A stretch of DNA of 64,000 nucleotides from assembly GCA_030528055.1 (NCBI GenBank), contig JAUMZQ010000001.1:186001-250000 (forward strand), written 5' to 3'. The DNA comes from Streptococcus sp. GTDB lineage: Bacteria; Bacillota; Bacilli; Lactobacillales; Streptococcaceae. Below the pieces are notes generated by a model. It ran no database searches. It had not been told where the DNA came from and saw only the letters and a program-made list of their open reading frames with translations. The position numbers and the translations under genes are program-made. Shown here in pieces: positions 39,501 through 51,200 of this stretch. Position 1 is the stretch's first letter, and each line of letters opens with the position of its first letter.

Positions 39501-41471
39501 GAACTTCGAGATAAATTTGCTCGTGCTAAGACTACACCGACAGGTGCCTTTCAAGTCTTTTTGCCGGATGACAACCAAGCCTTTTATGACCAGTATGTTC
39601 AAACAGGAACTTCTTTAGCTCTTTTGACCAAAATGACGGTGAAAGATAGTCTCTATGGTCAAACTAAGACCTATACAAACAAGGCTTATCAAGTTGATTT
39701 TGGAAATGGCTATGAAACCAAGGAAGTGACCAACACCCTTGTTTCTCCAGAACCCAAGAAACAAAACCTCAACAAAGACAAAGTGGACATCAATGGGAAG
39801 CCCATGCTAGTGAGAAGTCAAAATCACTATACTCTCTCATGGGACTTGGACCAATACCGAGGGATTAAAGCAGACAACTCTCAGATTGCACAAGGTTTTT
39901 ACTTTGTGGATGATTATCCAGAAGAAGCTTTATTGCCGGATGAAGCAGCTATTCAGTTTGTCACATCTGATGGCAAAACAGTTTCAGGAATCACGGTGAA
40001 GGCTTATTCTCAATTATCAGAAGCTCCTAAAACGCTACAAGCAGCCCTTTCGAAACAAAAAATTCAGCCTAAAGGAGCTTTTCAAGTTTTCATGCCTGAG
40101 GACCCACAAGCCTTTTTTGAATCTTATGTGACCAAGGGGGAGAATATTACCATTGTCACTCCGATGACGATTTTGGAAACCATGCTTAATTCAGGGAAGT
40201 CTTATGAAAACGTGGCTTATCAGGTGGACTTTGGGCAAGCCTATGAAACCAACACGGTGGCCAATTTTGTCCCTAAAGTAACTCCACATAAGTCTAATAC
40301 CAATCAAGAAGATATTTCAATTGATGGAAAGACTGTTCTTCCGAATACGGTCAATTATTACAAAATCGTTCTGGATTACAGTCAATACAAGGACATGGTC
40401 GTGACGGATGATGTTCTTGCCAAGGGATTTTACATGGTAGACGATTACCCAGAAGAAGCCCTTACCCTAAATCCTGATGGCATTCAAGTTTTGGATAAGG
40501 ATGGCAATCGTGTATCTGGTATCTCTGTCAGCACATACGCTAGTTTGTCAGAAGCTCCGAAAGTCGTCCAAGATGCCATGGCTAAACGTCAGTTTACACC
40601 TAAAGGAGTCATTCAAGTTCTTTGTAGCGATGATCCAAAAGCCTTTTATGAGACCTATGTGAAGACTGGTCAAACCTTAGTTGTCACGCTTCCGATGACT
40701 GTTAAAAATGAGTTGACCAAAACAGGTGGTCAGTATGAAAATACAGCCTATCAGATTGATTTTGGCTTGGCCTATGTCACGGAAACAGTGGTTAATAATG
40801 TTCCAAAATTAGACCCACAAAAAGATGTGGTAATTGACTTGTCTCATAAAGATGACAGCCTTGATGGTAAAGAAGTGGCCTTGCATCAAACCTTTAACTA
40901 TCGTTTGGTTGGAGCTTTGATTCCAAGCAATCGTGCGACTGATTTATTTGAATATAGTTTTGAAGATAACTATGATGAAAAGCATGATGAGTACAATGGT
41001 GTTTATCGCAACTATCTGATGACGGATGTCATCCTCAAAGACGGTTCTGTCTTAAAAGAGGGAACAGAAGTCACGAAATATACCTTGCAACAGGTAGATA
41101 CAGCAAATGGCCTCGTGTCAATTTCATTTGATAAATCCTTCTTAGAGACTGTCTCTGATGATTCAGCCTTTCAGGCAGATGTTTACCTGCAGATGAAACG
41201 GATTGCAGCTGGTCAAGTGGAGAATACCTATCTCCATACAGTGAATGGCTATGCCATCAGCTCAAATACAGTTGTAACACATACACCTCGACCTGAAGAA
41301 CCAAGTCCAAATCAACCCTCACCACCTCAACCACCAATTGAGACTATAGAACCGCCTGTTCCAGCAAGTATTTTGCCAAATACAGGGGAACAGGAATCCC
41401 TTTTGGGCTTGATTGGAGCTGGTATTCTACTTGGTACGGCTTATGGACTGAAGAAAAAGGAGGAGAAGTAG
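36576..41471 (+). CDS. Antigen I/II-family LPXTG surface adhesin
   Basis: A 1631-residue wall protein. The signal peptide is long (to about A-H-A-D-E, residue 53). A coiled-coil, alanine-rich region follows (130-390), a lectin-like V domain (about 395-680), a proline-rich T-P-K-P stalk (690-760), and C-terminal beta domains. Three of these are tandem copies (from about 890, 1069 and 1247; each has D-Q-Y-K/R-G, F-V-D-D-Y-P-E-E and A-P-K). The sorting signal L-P-N-T-G is near residue 1600. It probably binds host or bacterial partners and helps donor-recipient contact. AAGAAGGA sits before the ATG. Confidence 0.9.
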   Translation: MTKTCNHHFLVNQEKGEKHVFRKSKKYRTLCSVALGTMVTAFVAWGGTVAHADEVTPSVDTTIQQTENPATNLPETQPTPVSEQTESLGSTRQSNGAIAVTVPHDTVTQAVEQAKAEGVSTVEDSPMDLGNTTSASETSQQISKAEADAQNQVVAINEVTETYKADKATYESNKARIEQENKELLHAYEGANQTGKETNTWVDTKVNDLKTRYADADVTVNEQVVSAGNGTSVLDYTNYGKAVETIQSTNEQAVADYLTKKTKADDIVAKNQAIQKENEAGLAKAKADNEAIEKRNQAGQAAVDSENRAGQAAVDQANQEKQQLVSDRAAEIEAITKRNQEKEAAARKENEAIDAYNTKEKERYQRDLAEISKGEEGYISEALAQALNLNNGEPQAQHGAITRNPNQIISTGDAMLGGYSRILDSTGFFVYDSFKTGETLSFNYQNLQNARFDGKKISRVTYDITNLVSPAGTDAVKLVVPNDPTEGFIAYRNEGNGDWRTDKMEFRVVAKYFLEDGSQVTFSKEKPGVFTHSSLNHNDIGLEYVKDSSGKFVPINGSTVQVTNEGLARSLGSNRASDLNLPEEWDTTSSRYAYKGAIVSTVTSGNTYTVTFGQGDMPQNVGLSYWFALNTLPVARTVTPYSPKPHVTVELEPIPEPITVTPDVFTPKTFTPEKPVTFTPKPLDELVQPSLTLTKVTLPVKPIPKELPTPPQVPTVHYHAYRLTTTPEIMKEVVNSDQANLHEKTVAKDSTVIYPLTVDALSPNRAQTTSLIFEDYLPAGYLFDKETTQKENGNYVLSFDETKNFVTLTAKENLLQEVNKDLTKVYQLTAPKLYGSVQNDGATYSNSYKLLLNKGTTNAYTVTSNVVTVRTPGDGETTTLITPDKNNENADGVLINDTVVALSTTNHYRLTWDLDQYKGDQSAKETIARGFFFVDDYPEEVLDVVENGTAVTTLDGQKVSGITVKNYASLNEAPKELRDKFARAKTTPTGAFQVFLPDDNQAFYDQYVQTGTSLALLTKMTVKDSLYGQTKTYTNKAYQVDFGNGYETKEVTNTLVSPEPKKQNLNKDKVDINGKPMLVRSQNHYTLSWDLDQYRGIKADNSQIAQGFYFVDDYPEEALLPDEAAIQFVTSDGKTVSGITVKAYSQLSEAPKTLQAALSKQKIQPKGAFQVFMPEDPQAFFESYVTKGENITIVTPMTILETMLNSGKSYENVAYQVDFGQAYETNTVANFVPKVTPHKSNTNQEDISIDGKTVLPNTVNYYKIVLDYSQYKDMVVTDDVLAKGFYMVDDYPEEALTLNPDGIQVLDKDGNRVSGISVSTYASLSEAPKVVQDAMAKRQFTPKGVIQVLCSDDPKAFYETYVKTGQTLVVTLPMTVKNELTKTGGQYENTAYQIDFGLAYVTETVVNNVPKLDPQKDVVIDLSHKDDSLDGKEVALHQTFNYRLVGALIPSNRATDLFEYSFEDNYDEKHDEYNGVYRNYLMTDVILKDGSVLKEGTEVTKYTLQQVDTANGLVSISFDKSFLETVSDDSAFQADVYLQMKRIAAGQVENTYLHTVNGYAISSNTVVTHTPRPEEPSPNQPSPPQPPIETIEPPVPASILPNTGEQESLLGLIGAGILLGTAYGLKKKEEK

Positions 41472-41663
41472 ATGAATCCAAAAACTATTTATGAAAAGGA
41501 TTCAGACCAAGATGGTTTGACAGATGCTCAGGAACTAGCTTTGGGAACCAATCTGCAGTCTGTTGACACAGATGGTGATGGTCAAGCTGATTTAGAAGAG
41601 CTACAATCTGGACATTCACCACTAGTCCCACAAAAGGAGTTGTGTGATGGCTTGGAACTTTGA
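41472..41663 (+). CDS. Small calcium-binding repeat protein
   Basis: A 63-residue acidic protein that begins right after the adhesin stop. It has two D-x-D-x-D-G-x-x-D repeats (D-S-D-Q-D-G-L-T-D and D-T-D-G-D-G-Q-A-D) typical of thrombospondin type 3 or dockerin-like calcium loops, joined by E-L-A-L-G-T-N. There is no signal peptide. It may be a remnant domain of a larger adhesin or a cytosolic calcium sensor. It probably uses the ribosomes that finish the adhesin. Confidence 0.7.
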   Translation: MNPKTIYEKDSDQDGLTDAQELALGTNLQSVDTDGDGQADLEELQSGHSPLVPQKELCDGLEL

Positions 41664-42198
41664 CACCATGAAAGAGGCTTTGTCTGAAATGGAGAAGGTC
41701 GATTACCAAGAGTTTATCAAAGCCTTTCTCTCTTTGGAATTAAGTATTTCTGATAGAACAATCCTCAATCAGGTTTATCAAGATTATATGGATGAGGATG
41801 ACCTATCCTTGATTAGTGATGAGCTACGAGTTAAAGTGGATAGTTATCAGGATGAAGTACAGGCAGATATGACTGACATTCTGGAAAAGTTGTACCGAAC
41901 AGGTGAATGCTCTAGTTTTATTATGGATTTAATGTCCTCAAATAGTCTCTCAGACACCTTGGAACAGTATGAGGTTTTGGATAGTGACGATTGTTCACCA
42001 CTTAGCCTTGAAACCTTACAGGTCATAATTCAACAGGAATTGGTTATTTCCAGTCAGGATTATTTTGGAGATTTGGTTCACCTTGCCTTGCAAAAAGATT
42101 TACTAGACCAGAAAAGTCATTTCTTACAACACTATGTGGCAACTGTAATGGAAGGTATTCCACAAGAAAGAGACCAACGAGCCTTGGTCCTAGATTAA
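41647..42198 (+). CDS. ICE protein of unknown function
   Basis: A 183-residue acidic, helical protein. The ATG at 41647 has AAAGGAG 6 nt upstream; it overlaps the preceding gene by 17 bp. No domain is recognised. The composition (many Asp, Ser, Leu) suggests a soluble cytoplasmic protein. It ends the adhesin transcript, since a terminator follows. Confidence 0.6.
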   Translation: MAWNFDTMKEALSEMEKVDYQEFIKAFLSLELSISDRTILNQVYQDYMDEDDLSLISDELRVKVDSYQDEVQADMTDILEKLYRTGECSSFIMDLMSSNSLSDTLEQYEVLDSDDCSPLSLETLQVIIQQELVISSQDYFGDLVHLALQKDLLDQKSHFLQHYVATVMEGIPQERDQRALVLD

Positions 42199-42201
42199 CA
42201 C

Positions 42202-42233
42202 AAAGGGCTGAGAAAAACTCTCAGCCCTTTTAA
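42202..42233 (+). terminator. Terminator before the methylase-helicase gene
   Basis: AAAGGGCTGAG (42202-42212) pairs with CTCAGCCCTTT (42220-42230); TTTTAAAA follows. Confidence 0.8.
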
Positions 42234-42246
42234 AATGGGAGGGAAA

Positions 42247-45200
42247 ATGAATCAAGAAGTCTTACTACAAATGATGAGAGCCACCATTCCTCGTGATAGA
42301 GCCCTGCTTGAGGCATTTTTATATTACCAAGCAGAGCATTTTGATGAGGAGTGGGATAGTCTTATTTGTCAGTTTATGAATAATAGGCAGGAATTCAAAA
42401 GTCCTGTTCAGGTACTTCACTTTGAGACAGATGTTTCAGCTTTTGTCCAGGCTAGTCCTTATGATACTGCTCATGATCTATTGACCTATACACAAGTTTT
42501 CGGCCAAAGTGGTCTCCAAAAACTAGACAAACTATCGCCGACTGAAAAAAACTTGGTGATAGAAGTGGCCTTGTTCAATCTGGCCACTCGTTTTCAATTA
42601 TTGGATTCCAATGGACACTACCAAACCATATCGCCGGATTCACTCTTACAAAAGAGTAGGGGAGCTAATTTGGTCAATGTGTATCGTGTGGCTAATAATT
42701 TAGCGGATCGGATCAGCCGAGATATTGAGCAGTTTCTCTTGACTTACGAGTCTGAGCTTGAAACAGGAGTTGATGAAACAGTTCTAGAAAATGAAGCAAC
42801 TGTTGATGAGCACAAAACAAGTGTTCATCAAGCAATATCTTTTAGAGAAGATGGCTCTTTGATTATTGCTAGTTTGGATGTAGATTTGTCTCAACTAGAT
42901 GTTCAAACAGGAAAAACCAGTCATCTGCCTGCCTATGAAGAGTTATCTTTACGACGTAAATTTGAGATACTAACATATTTTGACCAAATTCGAAATGAAC
43001 GTTCCAAAGTCCCAAGTTTTAAACGAGGTGATTTTGACACTGAAATGGAAATGACACCAATCTTTGAGGGCGAGGAGTTACTCACCTATCTAGAAGCTGA
43101 TGGTAGTCCCTATGAGCTGAAACGAACGCTGACTACAGTCGAAGAAAAGGAATTAGAAAAAATTGGACGAGCTATTAGGATAGAAAATCAAGAAAAATTG
43201 ACTCAGCTAGGGATTGAGCTATCTCAGTTTGAATCAGACCAAGTCGGTATTTTATTGGATGCGGCAGGTCGTTTTCGTTTGAAAAATGCGGACCTTGCTT
43301 TACTAGGTGGCTATCCCAAAGCCTCGGTAACTCAACTAGCCCTTGCGACAGAACTACTCCAAATGGGATTGAGTCATGAAAAGGTTGAATTTTTCTTTGG
43401 TAGCCAGCTTTCCATTGAAGAGCTGCGACAAGTTGCCTACGCCTTTTTACACCAAGAACTCAGCAGAGAAGATGCGGAGTATTTTGAAAAAGATAAAGGT
43501 AATCAGCCAGATTTGACCTTTAGAAATTGGAAGAACAAGCTAGAGAAAGCTGAGGGAAAAGAAGTAGTTGATGAAGAATTCACGGAAAATCCACTAGTCC
43601 AGAGAGTATTGGACACTTATCCTCTGGGGTCTTTGGTTTCCTATAAGGGACAGGACTTTGAGGTCGTGTCGGTCAGCGATGCTCGATTGAATGGTTTGAT
43701 TCGGATTGAGTTAGTCAATGATTTTTCAGATATCATTGAACAAAATCCAGTTCTTTATGTGAGGACCTGGGAAGAATTCAGTCAGGCACTTCATCAGCCA
43801 AAGGCAGAACAACAAACAGAGTTAGAAGAAGCGGACCAAGAATTAAACCTTTTCTCATTTCTGGAAGAGGAGCCAGTTCAGAGTGTTGGACTATTGGAAC
43901 CAGATGGTTCAGAAATAGGTCATAACGATACTGATTTTGAAGAATCAGATAGTCAAATTCCTGAAGAGGAAGTCGTCGAAACTATTCCAGAGATTCCAGT
44001 AACGGACTTTTATTTTCCAGAAGATATGACGGACTTTTATCCAAAGACTGCTAGAGATAAGGTTGAGACAAACATTGCGGCTATTCGTTTGGTAAAAAAT
44101 CTAGAAGTAGAGCACCGCAATGCTACACCAAGTGAACAAGAACTCCTTGCCAAATATGTAGGCTGGGGTGGACTAGCCAATGAATTTTTTGATGACTATA
44201 ATCCAAAATTTTCTAAGGAACGAGAAGACCTGAAAAGCCTAGTCACAGATAAAGAGTATTCGAATATGAAACAGTCCTCTCTGACAGCCTATTACACAGA
44301 CCCAGTCCTGATCCGTCAGATGTGGGATAAGTTGGAAAGAGATGGCTTTACAGGTGGCAAAATCCTAGATCCTTCCATGGGAACAGGGAATTTCTTTGCG
44401 GCTATGCCAAAACACTTAAGAGAAAAGAGTGAGTTATATGGTGTGGAATTAGATACTATTACAGGAGCTATTGCCAAACACCTTCATCCCAATAGTCATA
44501 TTGAAATTAAGGGCTTTGAGACGGTGGCTTTTAACGACAATAGTTTTGATTTGGTGATTTCAAATGTGCCATTTGCCAATATACGAATTGCGGATAACAG
44601 ATACGATAGGCCTTACATGATTCATGATTACTTTGTCAAAAAATCACTTGATTTGGTTCATGATGGTGGACAAGTAGCGTTTATCTCTTCTACAGGAACT
44701 ATGGATAAGCGAACAGAAAATATTTTACAAGATATTTGTGAGACAACTGAATTTCTTGGAGGGGTTCGACTGCCTGATTCTGCCTTTAAGGCCATTGCAG
44801 GAACGAGTGTCACAACGGATATGTTATTCTTCCAGAAACACTTAGACAAGGGATATGTGGCAGACGACTTAGCCTTTTCAGGTTCTATTCGCTATGAGAA
44901 GGATAGTCGCATTTGGCTCAATCCTTACTTTGATGGAGAATACAATAGCCAAGTGCTAGGAACCTACGAGGTCAGAAATTTTAACGGCGGAACACTTTCT
45001 GTTAAGGGGACTAGTGATGACTTGATTGAAAGTGTTGAAGCAGCTCTACATCAAGTAAAAGCCCCAAGAGAGATTCATAGAAATGAAGTCATCATTAACC
45101 CAGATGTGTTGATTAAACAAGTCATTGATACCTCCATTCCAGTTGAAATGAGGGAGAATCTGGGTCAGTACAGTTTTGGTTACCAGGGTGCTACGGTCTA

Positions 45201-48200
45201 CTATCGAGATAATAAAGGCATTCGAGTCGGAACCAAGACGGAAGAAATCAGTTACTATGTCGATGAAGAGGGCAACTTCAAAGCATGGGACACCAAACAT
45301 TCTCAAAAGCAGATTGATCGCTTTAATGCCTTAGAAGTGACTGATAACACTGCTCTAGATGTCTATGTGACCGATGATACAGCCAAACGTGGTCAGTTTA
45401 AGGGTTATTATAAAAAGACAGTTTTCTATGAAGCTCCTTTGTCTGATAAAGAAGTGGCACGAATCAAAGGAATGGTCGATATTCGCAATGCTTACCAAGA
45501 GGTCATTGCCATTCAACGCCATTATGACTACGATAAGGGGACCTTTAACCATTTGTTAGGCAAACTCAATCGTACCTATGATAGCTTTGTCAAACGCTAT
45601 GGGTATTTGAATAGTGCTGTGAACCGCAATCTTTTTGATAGTGATGATAAGTATTCGCTTCTTGCTAGTTTGGAAGATGAAAGTCTGGATCCAAGTGGAA
45701 AGTCTGTTATCTATACTAAATCCCTTGCCTTTGAGAAGGCTCTAGTGCGTCCTGAAAAAGAGGTTAAAAAGGTGCATACTGCCCTTGATGCCTTAAATTC
45801 GAGCTTGGCTGACGGACGAGGTGTTGATTTCGCTTATATGATGTCTATCTATCAGGTTGAATCGCAGATGACCTTGATTGAGGAGTTAGGTGACCTCATT
45901 ATGCCTGATCCTGAGAAGTATTTGAATGGAGAATTGACCTATGTTTCTCGCCAAGACTTTCTGTCAGGGGATGTCGTTAGCAAGTTAGAAGTGGTAGATC
46001 TATTCGTCAAACAAGACAATCAGGACTTTAACTGGCCGCATTATGCAGGACTTCTAGAAACAGTCAAACCAGAACGCATTACTTTAGCAGACATTGATTA
46101 TCGAATCGATTCACGCTGGATTCCTTTGTCTATTTACGGAAAATTTGCCCAAGAAACCTTTATGGGGAAAGCCTATGAACTGTCAGACCAAGAAGTAGCG
46201 ACAGTCCTAGAAGTCAGTCCCATTGACGGGGTTATCACTTACCAATCTAAGTTTGCCTACACCTATTCCAACGCAACGGATAGGAGTTTAGGTGTCCCTG
46301 CTTCACGCTATGATAGTGGTCGAAAAATCTTTGAAAATCTCCTGAATTCCAATCAACCAACCATCACAAAACAAGTTGTCGAAGGGGATAAGAAAAAGAA
46401 TGTGACAGATGTGGAGAAAACAACGGTCCTACGTGCCAAGGAAACACACCTACAAGAACTCTTTCAAGGTTTTGTAGCAAAGTATCCAGAAGTCCAACAA
46501 ATGATTGAAGACACCTATAATAGGCTCTACAATCGTACAGTATCAAAGTCCTATGATGGTAGTCATTTAACCATTGATGGACTTGCCCAGAATATCTCGT
46601 TACGTCCTCACCAAAAGAATGCCATTCAACGAATTGTCGAGGAAAAACGTGCTCTACTAGCCCACGAGGTAGGGTCTGGAAAAACTTTGACCATGCTTGG
46701 AGCTGGTTTCAAGTTGAAAGAATTAGGGATGGTGCATAAACCTCTCTATGTGGTTCCTTCTAGTTTGACTGCTCAGTTTGGTCAAGAAATCATGAAATTT
46801 TTCCCAACCAAGAAAGTCTATGTGACCACTAAGAAAGACTTTGCCAAAGCCAAACGTAAGCAGTTTGTGTCTCGGATTATTACAGGGGACTATGATGCCA
46901 TTGTCATTGGGGATTCACAATTTGAGAAGATACCGATGAGTCGTGAAAAACAGGTCGCCTATATCAATGACAAACTCGAGCAACTCAGAGAAATCAAGCT
47001 AGGAAGTGACAGTGATTATACGGTGAAAGAAGCGGAGCGTTCGATTAAGGGATTGGAGAACCAGTTGGAAGAACTCCAAAAACTGGAACGAGATACCTTT
47101 ATTGAATTTGAAAACCTTGGCATTGATTTTCTCTTTGTGGATGAGGCTCATCACTTCAAGAATATCCGTCCAATCACTGGACTTGGGAATGTAGCTGGAA
47201 TCACCAATACCACTTCAAAAAAGAACGTAGATATGGAGATGAAGGTGAGACAGGTTCAGGCAGAGCATGGAGATAGAAATGTCGTTTTTGCGACAGGAAC
47301 ACCAGTTTCTAACTCTATAAGTGAACTTTTCACCATGATGAATTACATTCAACCCGATGTCTTGGAACGATACCAGGTATCAAATTTTGATTCGTGGGTT
47401 GGGGCTTTTGGGAATATCGAAAACTCTATGGAACTAGCCCCGACAGGTGATAAGTACCAACCTAAGAAACGGTTCAAGAAATTTGTCAACCTGCCTGAAC
47501 TCATGCGAATCTACAAGGAAACTGCCGATATTCAGACCTCAGACATGCTTGATTTACCAGTACCAGAAGCTAAGATTATTGCGGTGGAAAGTGAGTTAAC
47601 GCAAGCTCAGAAATACTATTTGGAAGAGCTGGTAAAGCGTTCAGACGCTATCAAGTCAGGTAGTGTTGATCCAAGTAGAGATAATATGCTTAAAATCGTG
47701 CGCTGTTAAGCGTAAAAATGTATCTCCCTCACAGAGAGATATTATTGAAAGTAAATAATAGGAACAACTAACTAACCTAGCGGGGAAACCCAAAGGGGAC
47801 AATAGCATGTTAGTAAAGCGGATAAGGAGCGAGTTACAACGCTTTGATGTGCCGCAAGTTCCGTAACCTATGGTTAAGGCTAAACTGCTTGAACCTCAAT
47901 TCTGACTAGGTGCAAAGCATCGCCCATCGGAAAGTAACTGAGACCGATGTTACTGTATATTCGTTGTTGTGATTTTGGACGAATAACTTTCTACAGTAAA
48001 AGAGCATACGATAAGTATGAATAAAGGAATGAGTGAGGAACCTAAGGGTTACTAGAACGTACATTTTTAACGAATAGCAGGATTGCCTAAGAGGGGAGAC
48101 CCTTATGGTAACGGAGTCACCGTAGTAGTTTGAGCAAGGGAAAACCTTGTACATAGCGAAGGGTGACAGGTAATTTCGATTAGTTAGAAAGGATTAGGTG

Positions 48201-51200
48201 CGTGAGATGCGTACAGCCAAAACTATTTTAACGGTCATTCATGAACGTGGAAAACAAGATAAACCACTTGAAAGGGTTTATAAATTACTATTTAATCGAG
48301 AATTGTATCTAATAGCCTATGCAAAGTTATACCCGAATAATGGAGCGATGACAAAGGGTGTTACAGAGGAAACGATTGATGGTATGTCTATTCAAAAAAT
48401 AGATAGGATTATTGAACAATTAAGACGAGAAACCTATTACTGGAGACCAGCTAGGAGAGAGTACATTCCTAAAAAGAATGGAAAACACCGTCCCTTGGGA
48501 ATACCAGTATGGAGTGATAAACTTCTTCAGGAAGTGATTCGCATGATATTAGAAGCCTATTATGAGCCACAATTTAGTGAACATTCTCATGGTTTTAGAC
48601 CAAAAAGAGGGTGTCATACAGCTTTACAAGAAATTCAGACTTGGAAAGGGACACGTTGGTTCATAGAAGGAGATATCTCTAGTTATTTTGACACGATTGA
48701 CCACGATGTATTAATCACTATGATGTCTAGACAAATTCAGGATGGTCGGTTTATTAGGCTTATCAAAAATATGCTTGAGGCAGGATATCTTGATGATTGG
48801 AAGTTTCACAAGACTATTAGTGGAACACCGCAAGGTGGAGTTATTAGTCCTTTATTAGCTAATATCTATTTACATCAATTTGATAAGTGGGTCGGTGAAG
48901 AGCTGATACCTCAATATACAAGAGGTAAAAAGCAGAAAGCAAATTCAGCCTATAATCGTTTGAGTAGAAGAATTAAATGCTATCAGGATAAAGGAGATTA
49001 TAAAAAAGCTCATCAGTTAATTGTTGAGAGAAGAAATCTCCCTTCAGTTGATACTTATGATACCAGCTATAGGAGATTAAGATATGTTCGGTATGCGGAT
49101 GACTTTATTCTAGGCTTTACAGGTTCAAAAGCTGAGGCAAAGGCTATAAAGAAGCAAATTGGAGACTTTTTAAATACTAAGTTATCTTTGGAACTTTCTC
49201 AAGAAAAGACTTTGATTACCCATGCGACTAAAGAATCAGCGAAATTTCTGGGATATGAGATAAAAGCACAACGTGTCAATGATTATATTGATAACAAAGG
49301 GAGACGGAGTGCCAATGGTGTTATCGCATTATTTGTACCTGCATCAGTTATTGAAAGCAAATGCCGCCAATACATGAAAAATGGTAAAGCTATTCATCGT
49401 AATAACTTATTGCATGATGACGACTTTAGTATCGTTCAAACTTACCAACAAGAATATAGAGGGCTGGTTCAATATTATATATTGGCACAAAATTTGTCAT
49501 GGTTCTCAAAAGTCTATTGGTATATGGAAACATCACTCCTTAAAACATTAGCATTTAAACATAAGTCATCCATTAATAAAATATTAGCTAAATATAAGAC
49601 TACCACAACTAGCACGAATGGCCGAACTGTGCCGTGTTTACAGGTAGTTGTGCCTCGAGAAGATAAACCTCCTCTAGTTGCAACGTGGGGTGGCATTTCA
49701 CTTTCTTATAAAAAGAAAGCTGTAATAGAAGATGCACCGTATCAAGTTTATGGTGGTCGAACAGAGCTTATCAAGCGATTACTCGCAAATAAGTGTGAGC
49801 TATGTGGAAGTGAGGAGAACATAGAGGTACATCATATCAGAAAATTAGCAGACTTGAACAAACACAATGGGAAATTAGTTCCAAAGTGGAAAGAAATCAT
49901 GTCAGCAAGATGTCGAAAAACGCTAGTGACTTGTCGGGATTGTCACCATGCAATACATAATGGTTCAATAAATACACGTTTATGAAATGAAATTACTGGA
50001 GAGCCGGATGATGCGAAAGTATCATGTCCGGTTCGGTGGGGGGATAATGGAAAAGGGGTCGCAATGACTACCTCGCTAGTATCCTACCCTACACAGGAGA
50101 AGCCAGAAAACTAGCTATTGATATGCGGTTGATTGACCCTACTTACTCCTTATCGGATAATCAGAAAATCCTTCAAGTAGTCGATAATGTCGAGCGGATT
50201 TACCGTGATGGAGCTGGAGACAAAGCCACTCAGATGATTTTCTCAGATATTGGAACCCCTAAAAGTAAGGAAGAAGGGTTTGATGTCTACAATGAACTTA
50301 AGGACTTACTAGTTGATCGAGGGATTCCAAAAGAAGAAATTGCCTTTGTCCATGATGCCAATACTGATGAGAAGAAAAACTCTCTGTCACGCAAGGTCAA
50401 TAGTGGAGAAGTACGGATTCTCATGGCTTCTACGGAAAAAGGGGGAACAGGATTAAACGTCCAATCTCGCATGAAAGCTGTCCACCATTTAGACGTTCCC
50501 TGGAGGCCCTCAGACATTGTCCAGCGAAATGGACGACTAATTCGACAAGGAAACATGCACCAGGAGGTAGGTATTTATCACTATATTACTAAAGGGAGCT
50601 TTGACAATTACCTCTGGCAGACGCAGGAGAATAAGCTAAAGTATATCACCCAGATAATGACCTCAAAAGATCCTGTGAGATCAGCTGAAGACATTGATGA
50701 ACAAACCATGACCGCCTCAGACTTTAAGGCATTGGCAACTGGGAACCCTTATCTCAAACTCAAAATGGAGTTGGAAAATGAACTGACAGTTTTAGAGAAT
50801 CAAAAACGAGCCTTTAATCGCTCCAAAGACGAGTATCGCCATACCATTTCCTATAGCGAGAAGCACCTCCCTATTATGGAAAAACGGTTGAGTCAATATG
50901 ATAAAGATATTGCCCAATCTTTGGCAACCAAGTCGCAAGATTTTGTCATGCGATTTGACAATCAAGCAATGGATAATCGTGCTGAAGCTGGGGACTATCT
51001 GCGAAAACTCATTACCTATAACCGCTCAGAGACCAAGGAAGTCAGGACACTTGCCAGCTTTAGAGGATTTGATTTAAAAATGACTACACGAGGTGCTAGT
51101 GAGCCCTTACCAGAAACCATTTCTTTAATGATTGTAGGTGATAACCAGTATACTGTCGCCCTTGATTTGAAATCAGACGTGGGAACCATTCAACGGATTA

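Larger units (their letters stand above)
47698..50092 (+). mobile_element. Group II intron with ORF in domain IV
   Basis: It begins GTGCG at 47698, ends CTAC at 50092, and has a textbook domain V at 50001-50034. The first 500 nt (domains I-III) and the last 110 nt are non-coding. It inserted in the exon between the ATC and ACA codons of the helicase, leaving the frame restored by splicing. The encoded protein is a full reverse transcriptase/maturase. Confidence 0.93.

Noticed and set aside
48198..49985. The reverse transcriptase as a defence-type retron or DGR
   Set aside because: Maturase and HNH domains and the surrounding group II intron structure (domain V, exact exon join) identify it as an intron protein.
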